This document shows, piece by piece, positions 6,656 to 11,164 of a stretch of DNA of 11,164 nt (the stretch's first letter is position 1; every line of letters begins with the position of its first letter). The DNA comes from Chloroflexota bacterium (GTDB lineage: Bacteria > Chloroflexota > UBA5177 > JANWHV01): NCBI GenBank assembly GCA_025450375.1, contig JANWHO010000346.1:1-11164 (forward strand), written 5' to 3'. Under the pieces are notes generated by a model that did not search any database, was not told the origin of the DNA, and saw nothing but the letters and a program-made list of their open reading frames with translations. Position numbers and translations under genes: made by a program.

Positions 6656-7554
6656 CGAAGCGCGCCCGGATGCAGCAACCGCGCCAGTCGTTCCAGTCCG
6701 TCCACGATCCGCGGCCCCGGGCGGCTGGCCAGATCGTCATTGAAGGGGTAGACGTGGTGGTGCTTCACGGCGCTGATCGCGCTCCAGCCGGGCCGCGCGG
6801 CAACACTCGCCGCGGTGATGCCATAGGCGGCATCGCCGAGCAGAATGACCTGCGGGTTATCGGCCAGCAGTGCTTCGGCGGCCAGCTGTGGATAGGGGTT
6901 GTTCACCCCGGCCGCGACATTCCTGCCGCCCGCCATGGTAATCAGGGAGTCCATGAAGCTGCCATGGCCGACCGTGTAGAGCGTCTTGTCCAACTCATAG
7001 AAGACAGTGGGACGCGATTTCAACGGGGCGACGGTGGCTGTTACGACGTTGATCCGACGTTGGAGGCCAGCCACTTCCCTTGTCGCGGCGGCGGGCACCC
7101 CGGCGGCGGCACCGATCAGAGTGATGTCGTGCAGGATGCCGGGGATGTCGTGTGGGTCCGTGACGAGCACCTTCAGGTGGAGTGATCGCAGCTTGTTCAC
7201 GGTGAGTGGCAACACCAGGGAGGCCGAAATGAGGAGGTCCGGCTTCAGGGCCAGGATTTTCTCTAGAATAGGCCCGTTGAGTGTATAGACCACCGGCAAT
7301 TTCCGCGCTGCCGCTGGGTAGTTGCTATAGGCGCTTACCCCAACCACGCGGGAACCAAGCCCCAGGGAAAAGAGGATCTCGGTCACGTTGGGGCCGAGGG
7401 CGATAATGCGCTTGGGTGGCGTCGCGAAGGTGAGCGTGGTGTGGTGATCGTCGACGACCACGATGGGCGATGGCGAGGGACGCGCGTGAGCCGGGGCGGC
7501 CCAGGCGCCCAAAACCAGCAGGGAAAACGCCAGAACGGAACCAATGCGTTTCAT
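6652..7554 (-). CDS. btuF: periplasmic cobalamin-binding protein (BtuF-like)
   Basis: Substrate-binding protein (300 residues) that delivers cobalamin to BtuCD. Residues 1-24 form a signal peptide: MKR, then a hydrophobic core, ending in APAHA. There is no lipobox cysteine, so the mature protein is probably soluble in a periplasm. It has the BtuF/FecB-type two-lobe pattern: RIIALGPNVTEILFSLGLGSRVVGVS in lobe 1, LKPDLLISASL, a long linking helix, DSLITMAGGRNVA and LLADNPQVILLGDAAYG in lobe 2, and a C-terminal VYPFNDDLASRPGPRIVDGLERLARLLHP. ATG at 7554 is chosen: GGAG at 7567-7564 lies 9 bases upstream and the signal peptide starts there. First gene of the operon, 118 bases after a riboswitch-linked terminator. 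Related proteins bind siderophores; the riboswitch decides for B12. Confidence 0.9.
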   Translation of the reverse strand: MKRIGSVLAFSLLVLGAWAAPAHARPSPSPIVVVDDHHTTLTFATPPKRIIALGPNVTEILFSLGLGSRVVGVSAYSNYPAAARKLPVVYTLNGPILEKILALKPDLLISASLVLPLTVNKLRSLHLKVLVTDPHDIPGILHDITLIGAAAGVPAAATREVAGLQRRINVVTATVAPLKSRPTVFYELDKTLYTVGHGSFMDSLITMAGGRNVAAGVNNPYPQLAAEALLADNPQVILLGDAAYGITAASVAARPGWSAISAVKHHHVYPFNDDLASRPGPRIVDGLERLARLLHPGALR

Positions 7555-7671
7555 GACAAACATCTCCAACTATCCATGAGGTGGGACGCGGATGGGGCGT
7601 CGTATGAAGCGGATGACACGCGCTCCTTGGGAGGACGCCACTGGCCGCGTGGATAAGGCGGCATGGCAAAG
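7555..7671 (-). other. distal leader between the riboswitch terminator and btuF
   Basis: This part of the btuFCD transcript contains only the GGAG ribosome site of btuF (7567-7564) and a short inverted repeat CTCC-CAA-GGAG near 7622-7632. I see no gene or clear regulatory structure in the rest. Confidence 0.45.
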
Positions 7672-7708
7672 AAAAGACAAAACCCCCAGGTCTCACGGGA
7701 CCAGGGGG
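7672..7708 (-). terminator. rho-independent terminator of the cobalamin riboswitch
   Basis: On the minus strand CCCCC-T-GGTC pairs with GACC-T-GGGGG around a 6-base CCGTGA loop, giving 9 GC-rich pairs with one T-T mismatch (7708 to 7683). It is followed directly by TTTTGTCTTTT (7682-7672). It lies about 50 bases after the aptamer and upstream of btuF, so it most likely acts as the switch: B12 bound, transcription stops. Confidence 0.85.
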
Positions 7709-7738
7709 CGGTGATTAGCAGGTATTACTCATGGCGAG

Positions 7739-7886
7739 CGGCCCCTTTCCTCCGAAGGTGCTCCAGAACCCAGGGGCCGGTTTTCTGACTTCCAGCCGCG
7801 TTGGCTGGTTACAGTAGCGGGACTGTGCCGGTGTTGCACCGGACTTGCCCATTTAAGCCAGGAAAGTTACTTTCCCAGCACCCCCA
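7739..7886 (-). promoter_or_regulatory. cobalamin riboswitch controlling btuFCD
   Basis: Minus-strand RNA element. The P1 helix is formed by GGTGCT (7882-7877) with AGCACC (7762-7757). Between these are the core signature with CCGGTGCAA, CACAGTCCCGC and TACTGTAA (about 7842-7809), a CCAGCC/GGCTGG hairpin, and the B12 box AAGTCAGAAAACCGGCC (7791-7775). The box fits the published consensus rAGYCMGgAgACCkGCC at every defined position. The 3' end of the box (CGGCCCCT, 7779-7772) can pair with AGGGGCCG (7746-7739) in an 8-base helix that competes with the folded aptamer. Cobalamin binding normally lowers expression; together with the terminator just downstream this indicates transcriptional control of the importer. 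Confidence 0.93.
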
Positions 7887-7917
7887 AGTTGTCGACGTAC
7901 GGCACGTCTCGATCAGG

Positions 7918-7923
7918 AGTATA
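7918..7923 (-). promoter_or_regulatory. putative -10 element for the riboswitch-btuFCD transcript
   Basis: TATACT on the minus strand (7923-7918) lies about 36 bases before the P1 helix, a suitable place for the promoter of this leader. No good -35 is visible, and the CTTGAA found upstream of two other TATACT boxes is absent here. Between 7924 and the yigZ stop at 8069 I see no gene or clear structure. Confidence 0.35.
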
Positions 7924-8068
7924 CCGCATCCATGTACCGGCGGCGGGGCTAACATATTTGAATTGGGACCGCGTCACGTTCGTGGAATACAGCCGGACGG
8001 TTTGGTGGAAAGTGCGTCTGGCTCGCCTTCCCGTCGCATGACTTGTCTGCCTTCGCACGGGGATCGGT

Positions 8069-8704
8069 CTAATCTGGCAGGTACAGTCGCTCCCCGGCTT
8101 CCACCTGGCCCATGCCGGCCGTAACGTCCGCTACCAGGCGCGCGAACGCTGCCTCCTCGGAAGCCGGGACAGGCACCGAGAGGCTGACCGTGTCGGTGTA
8201 CCGCATGTCCCGCACGGTGAGGCCGGCCCGCGCCAGCGCATGCTCCAGGGCACCGGCTAACGGGTAGGCCACCTCCGCGCGCATCAGGGTGTGTGGCCGC
8301 ATACGCCGAAAGCCCGCCGCGTGTATCGCTTCGGTCGCCGCCTTGCCGTAGGCTCTGGTCAGTCCACCGGCGCCGAGCAACGTGCCGCCGAAGTAGCGGG
8401 TCACCACTACCACCACATCGACCAGGGCTTCCCGTAGCAAGACCTCCATCATGGGCCGTCCTGCGGTGCCGCCGGGCTCCCCGTCGTCGGAGAACCGGCT
8501 AATGTCACCGGTATGGCCCAGCCGGTAGGCAAATGTGTGGTGGTTGGCTTCTGGATGGCGCTCCCGTTCTCCGGCAATTAGGGCGCGCGCCGCCTCCTCG
8601 TCCGCGCTTGGGGCGGCGAGGGCAAGGAACCGCGAGCGTTTAATCTCCAGTTCCGCTCGTCCCGATCCGTTTACGGTCCTGAAGGGCTGGGGCTCGTCTC
8701 TCAC
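8069..8704 (-). CDS. yigZ: YigZ/IMPACT family protein (UPF0029)
   Basis: A 211-residue protein of the YigZ/IMPACT family. The eukaryotic member IMPACT affects the GCN1/GCN2 stress response; the bacterial role is not settled, with RNA or translation factor binding suggested. Family motifs: HHTFAYRLG (55-63), SDDGEPGGTAGRPM (72-85), VVVVVTRYFGGTLLGAGGLTRAYG (97-120), then a variable C-terminal domain with a ferredoxin-like (EF-G domain V-like) pattern. The open frame extends upstream, but the GTG at 8704 is preferred. It makes a 4-base GTGA overlap with the Rieske stop, has GAGGGG about 5 bases upstream, and gives the usual family length of 200-215 residues. It is therefore probably translated together with the Rieske protein, although no functional link is known. 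Confidence 0.88.
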   Translation of the reverse strand: MRDEPQPFRTVNGSGRAELEIKRSRFLALAAPSADEEAARALIAGERERHPEANHHTFAYRLGHTGDISRFSDDGEPGGTAGRPMMEVLLREALVDVVVVVTRYFGGTLLGAGGLTRAYGKAATEAIHAAGFRRMRPHTLMRAEVAYPLAGALEHALARAGLTVRDMRYTDTVSLSVPVPASEEAAFARLVADVTAGMGQVEAGERLYLPD

Positions 8705-9234
8705 ACCCGCCCCTCGATGATTACGGCGTCGTTCACCACACGCAGGTGATGTCGGTAGAGGCCGTAGGGCGCGGGGCCGGCCACCAGGTTGCCTTGTTTG
8801 TCGAACTGACTGCCGTGGCATGGGCACTCGAAGCGCTGGTCCGTTGGGGTCCAGTTCACCGCGCAGCCCTGATGGGTGCAGGTCTGCTCCAGAGCGAGCA
8901 GACCGTGACCTGCTTGGACCAGGAAGATGCCGGGGATCCCATTGTCGCCCATGTCATAGGGGATCGGACCCGCCACCCCGCCATTCCAGCGCATGCCGAG
9001 CAGGGAGACACGCTTTGGCTTGGTGGCGTGGGCGCCCGGGTCGGCCCGCTGCATGTAGCGGACCGTGAAGGCAAAATACAAGCCACCGAGGACGGCGCAC
9101 ATGCCGCCGCCGATCAGCAACAGAAGGTTGCCGCGGCTGGTCCCGGGAAACTCCTCGTCGTGCAGTTCGAGATCTTCGCGGTTTTGTTCGGCGCCCATCT
9201 CCCTCGTCATCTCCCCAGAGTGCTTTGCCTTCAC
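8701..9234 (-). CDS. membrane-anchored Rieske [2Fe-2S] protein
   Basis: A 177-residue Rieske protein. A charged N-terminal tail of about 35 residues is followed by one membrane segment (about 36-57, LLLLIGGGMCAVLGGLYFAF) and an extracytoplasmic Rieske fold. Box I is CTHQGC (Cys119, His121 ligands, Cys124), box II is CPCHGS (Cys137, His140 ligands, Cys139). Cys124 and Cys139 give the disulfide typical of high-potential Rieske proteins of bc1/b6f complexes. After box II it has the usual GPAPYGL proline loop. It would pass electrons from quinol to a cytochrome c, yet no cytochrome b or c gene is in the window, so it is either a detached complex subunit or a solitary Rieske protein. The start is uncertain: GTG at 9234, ATG at 9210 or ATG at 9198 are all in frame and change only the cytoplasmic tail. 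Confidence 0.9.
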   Translation of the reverse strand: MKAKHSGEMTREMGAEQNREDLELHDEEFPGTSRGNLLLLIGGGMCAVLGGLYFAFTVRYMQRADPGAHATKPKRVSLLGMRWNGGVAGPIPYDMGDNGIPGIFLVQAGHGLLALEQTCTHQGCAVNWTPTDQRFECPCHGSQFDKQGNLVAGPAPYGLYRHHLRVVNDAVIIEGRV

Positions 9235-9240
9235 TATACC
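9233..9240. promoter_or_regulatory. possible overlapping divergent -10 elements between the Rieske gene and rph
   Basis: ACTATACC reads TATACC on the plus strand (9235-9240, towards rph) and TATAGT on the minus strand (9238-9233, towards the Rieske gene). If TATAGT is the Rieske -10, transcription would begin near 9226. The GTG at 9234 could then not be the start, and ATG 9210 or 9198 would be. No -35 boxes are convincing. Confidence 0.25.
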
Positions 9241-9314
9241 CCGTGGGCGCTAGCCTCCGCGGTGCGGGCCCTGTACGATTGGAGCAGCGAAGATGAATGC
9301 GGGCGAGGGAGCGT

Positions 9315-10034
9315 ATGGCCGGTAGAAAAGATGGCAGGGCGAATAACCAGTTGCGTCCGGTGCGATTGACCCCAGGATTTTTCAAGTATGCCGAGGGCTC
9401 GCTGCTGATCGAGATGGGCGAGACACGGGTGGCGTGCGCGGTAAGCGTCGAGGAACGGGTGCCGGCCTGGCTGCTCGGGAAGGGCCGCGGTTGGGTGACC
9501 GCCGAATACGCGATGCTCCCCCGCGCCACGCTCACCCGCACCGGACGCGAGTCCGGCCGGGTCGGGCTGAGCGGGCGCACCCAGGAAATCCAACGGCTGA
9601 TCGGGCGCGCGCTCCGCCCGGCGGTGGATCTCAAGGCGCTCGGCGAGCGCACCCTTACCGTCGATTGCGATGTCTTGCAGGCGGACGGGGGCACGCGCAC
9701 CGCCGCGGTGACTGGCGCCTACCTGGCCCTGCGGCTTGCCATCGCCAAACTGCAACGCGACGGGATCCTCAAGACCAATCCGCTGCGTATGGCGGTGGCG
9801 GCGGTAAGCGTGGGCATGGTAGGGGGCCAGGCCCGGCTTGACCTGCGCTACGAGGAGGACAGTCGTGCCGACGTGGATTGCAACATCGTGATGACCGAGG
9901 GGGGCGAGTTTATCGAGGTGCAGGGCACGGCCGAGGGGAAACCGTTCAGCCTTGCGACCATGCAGGAACTGCTGGCCCTTGCGACCGGCGGCATCAACGA
10001 ATTGTTCACGCTGGGAAAGACCATCACGGACTGA
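9315..10034 (+). CDS. rph: ribonuclease PH
   Basis: Phosphate-dependent 3'-5' exoribonuclease of 239 residues, the normal length; it trims tRNA 3' ends and acts as a hexameric ring. Visible signatures: [13 protein letters not shown] at the N-terminus (4-16), [13 protein letters not shown] (60-72), [16 protein letters not shown] with the phosphate-site arginine (86-101), [19 protein letters not shown] with the GGTR phosphate loop (117-135), [19 protein letters not shown] with catalytic aspartates near 181-187, and [15 protein letters not shown]. The ATG at 9315 is chosen because GAGGGAG lies just upstream and the family start MxxRKDGR follows. The ATG at 9297 would add six unsupported residues. 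In many bacteria rph is followed by a nucleotide pyrophosphatase gene (rdgB); here it is followed by a convergent toxin-antitoxin-like pair. Confidence 0.96.
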   Translation: MAGRKDGRANNQLRPVRLTPGFFKYAEGSLLIEMGETRVACAVSVEERVPAWLLGKGRGWVTAEYAMLPRATLTRTGRESGRVGLSGRTQEIQRLIGRALRPAVDLKALGERTLTVDCDVLQADGGTRTAAVTGAYLALRLAIAKLQRDGILKTNPLRMAVAAVSVGMVGGQARLDLRYEEDSRADVDCNIVMTEGGEFIEVQGTAEGKPFSLATMQELLALATGGINELFTLGKTITD

Positions 10035-10104
10035 GCCGTCTTGCGGTAGTATCTTGTGACGGGCGAGGCTGGCTCATACCGCTACGAAGAGCTACCTTGC
10101 CCCA

Positions 10105-10509
10105 TTAGCGCACCAGAATGATCTTTCGGCCATGCTGCTCGATATTCAGCAGCATGCGGTAATCCCCGGCCTCGCATCCTTCGCGGTATTCAAACTCAAC
10201 CAGCGACATGACGCTCTTTAAGAAGCCGAGCGCCCTAGCATGCTCTCCCTCGTAGATAATCAGATCCCAGGTGCGTTCGCGCGACGCACCCTTATCCCTG
10301 CTACGAGTCGCGATATCCTGATAGTGCTTTCGATTGTTAGTGATGACGACCGCTCGGAGCTGCCGCGCGGTAAACACAACGCCATCGTCCGTGGTAGCTT
10401 CTCCTGCCTCTTCCTTGACGGTGTACAGTAGGTGACCACGCTCTGCAAGAAAGAGCCTTACACCAGTAGAAGTATGCTCATCAAGCAAAAAGGGGATCCG
10501 CACACCCAC
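10105..10509 (-). CDS. DUF5615 PIN-like protein, probable toxin
   Basis: A 134-residue protein with the DUF5615/PIN-like pattern. It opens with IPFLLDEHTSTGVRLFLAERGH (5-26; Asp10-Glu11 at the expected metal site), then a TTDDGVVFTARQ acidic segment (Asp41, Asp42), then the core strand AVVITNNRKHYQDI (53-66), and ends in a small strand GRKIILVR. DUF5615 proteins are predicted nucleases related to VapC and are usually paired with a DUF433 antitoxin, as here: its start lies 9 bases after the stop of the DUF433 gene. It starts with GTG at 10509; a second GTG at 10503 is possible. The ribosome site is weak, suggesting coupled translation. At the third acidic position of PIN domains it has Asn58-Asn59, a variant that may occur in this branch. 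Toxicity is inferred from family and context only. It converges on rph 70 bases away. Confidence 0.78.
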   Translation of the reverse strand: MGVRIPFLLDEHTSTGVRLFLAERGHLLYTVKEEAGEATTDDGVVFTARQLRAVVITNNRKHYQDIATRSRDKGASRERTWDLIIYEGEHARALGFLKSVMSLVEFEYREGCEAGDYRMLLNIEQHGRKIILVR

Positions 10510-10518
10510 CCAGCGAGC

Positions 10519-11163
10519 CTATGCGGACTGGGGCTTCATGGCTCTCCGGCCTCGCTCGTATTCGATAGCGGCAATGATGTCTTCGGGGAACAGGCTGGGG
10601 TATTCTTCCTGGATCTGTTCGTCGGTATAGCCGGACGCATGAAAGCTCCAGACTGCGGACGTCGGAATGCGCGTGCCGTCCAGACACGGCGCATTGCTCA
10701 TAATATGCCTGTGAGTAGTAATCTTCCCCCGCTGCGACGGCTGCCGTTCGCGAATCGCCCGCACGCGATCACGCGTCTCGTTGACGATCGGGACAAGTGG
10801 CACATCAGCGATGGTCTGGCCAGCCTCGGCCGCTGCTATGCGGGTCTGATGAGACGGCACCTCAATTATCACTGACTTGCCGAACACATAAAACGTCTCG
10901 GACTCCCAAGGATCGTCGAAATACTGACGCATATAGGCATTGGCCTTACGCAACTCACGCACTTCCACGCCTTTTTCCATCAGTTTGTTGAGCGTACGTG
11001 CAGCTACGAGATTACGGAAAGAGTACAGCCGCATGATAGTGCGCGTTGCCGTGCCTTCCGCGAACGCCGGTTTGAGAAGCCCGATCTTATCCCAATACCG
11101 CAGGCGCTGAGGTGCCACACCTGTAAGGACCTCGGTCTCGCGCGGCGTGAATAAACCAATACC
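10519..11163 (-). CDS. MerR-type HTH-DUF433 fusion, probable antitoxin/regulator (5' end outside window)
   Basis: At least 214 residues, open to the window edge, so the true start is missing. The visible part starts within a MerR-type DNA-binding domain: FTPRETEVLTGVAPQRLRYW then DKIGLLKPAF (5-34) and YSFRNLVAARTLNKLMEKGV (47-66) are the helix-turn-helix and wing pattern. A middle region (about 90-145) with helical, charged sequence follows. The C-terminal DUF433 domain (about 149-203) shows the typical CLDGTRIPTSAVW and GYTDEQIQEEYPSLFPEDIIAAIEYE. DUF433 proteins pair with DUF5615 toxins. The added MerR-like domain would allow operator binding and autoregulation of the pair. The downstream DUF5615 gene begins 9 bases after its stop. 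No effector-binding residues of a classical metal-sensing MerR protein are visible. Confidence 0.82.
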   Translation of the reverse strand, partial: GIGLFTPRETEVLTGVAPQRLRYWDKIGLLKPAFAEGTATRTIMRLYSFRNLVAARTLNKLMEKGVEVRELRKANAYMRQYFDDPWESETFYVFGKSVIIEVPSHQTRIAAAEAGQTIADVPLVPIVNETRDRVRAIRERQPSQRGKITTHRHIMSNAPCLDGTRIPTSAVWSFHASGYTDEQIQEEYPSLFPEDIIAAIEYERGRRAMKPQSA

Positions 11164-11164
11164 T

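Noticed and set aside
7867..8058. Small minus-strand open frame of 63 residues upstream of btuF
   Set aside because: It overlaps the riboswitch promoter and the 5' part of the aptamer, has no ribosome site and an unnatural composition.
8705..8827. 41-residue N-terminal extension of the YigZ protein
   Set aside because: It lies wholly within the Rieske coding region, is Pro/Arg-rich, and would exceed family length; GTG 8704 has a ribosome site and GTGA overlap.
10035..10104. Possible bidirectional terminator between rph and the DUF5615 gene
   Set aside because: GCGGTA and TACCGC can pair, but only six bases with a long loop and no T-run on either side.
1..11164. CRISPR array, insertion sequence or integrase
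   Set aside because: No regularly spaced direct repeats, no transposase or integrase motifs and no terminal inverted repeats were seen on reading both strands.

Overview
This window comes from a GC-rich bacterial chromosome or large contig, very likely environmental. Starts are a mix of ATG, GTG and TTG, Shine-Dalgarno sites are clear at several genes, and genes are packed with 1-4 base overlaps. I cannot name the phylum. One clue is the BtuF-like binding protein: its signal peptide ends in an Ala-x-Ala type site and has no lipobox cysteine. That is more usual for a free periplasmic protein in a two-membrane cell than for a lipoprotein in a single-membrane cell.

Layout, left to right. (1) A possible gene start running off the left edge on the minus strand, then a solitary Dam-type DNA adenine methyltransferase (plus, 255-1061). 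(2) A non-coding gap of about 315 bases, then a three-gene plus-strand operon (1377-4634): an acyl-CoA synthetase and the two subunits of a GctAB/IpdAB-type CoA-transferase-fold enzyme. The B subunit appears to lack the usual catalytic glutamate, so the pair looks more like an IpdAB-type CoA-thioester hydrolase than a true CoA-transferase. (3) A convergent minus-strand operon btuF-btuC-btuD (7554 down to 4751) for vitamin B12 uptake. Its leader carries a well-preserved cobalamin riboswitch aptamer and a rho-independent terminator. (4) A minus-strand pair of a membrane-anchored Rieske iron-sulfur protein and a YigZ/IMPACT-family protein, overlapping by 4 bases. (5) RNase PH (rph, plus), divergent from the Rieske gene. 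(6) At the right edge on the minus strand, a toxin-antitoxin-like pair: a MerR-type helix-turn-helix protein fused to a DUF433 domain (5' end outside the window), followed by a DUF5615 PIN-like protein.

How the parts fit. The acyl-CoA synthetase would make a CoA thioester that the IpdAB-like pair then acts on. The B12 operon is under classic B12 feedback control. Any link between B12 import and the CoA-thioester genes, for example through a B12-dependent mutase using propionyl-CoA, is speculation because no such mutase is in the window. The promoter-like regions of the methyltransferase and the synthetase share an identical CTTGAA-N6-TATACT arrangement.

No rRNA, intact tRNA, CRISPR array, insertion sequence or phage structural gene was seen. 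The least ordinary items are the ligase plus Glu-less CoA-transferase operon, the MerR-DUF433/DUF5615 pair, the repeated promoter-like module, and the riboswitch expression platform.
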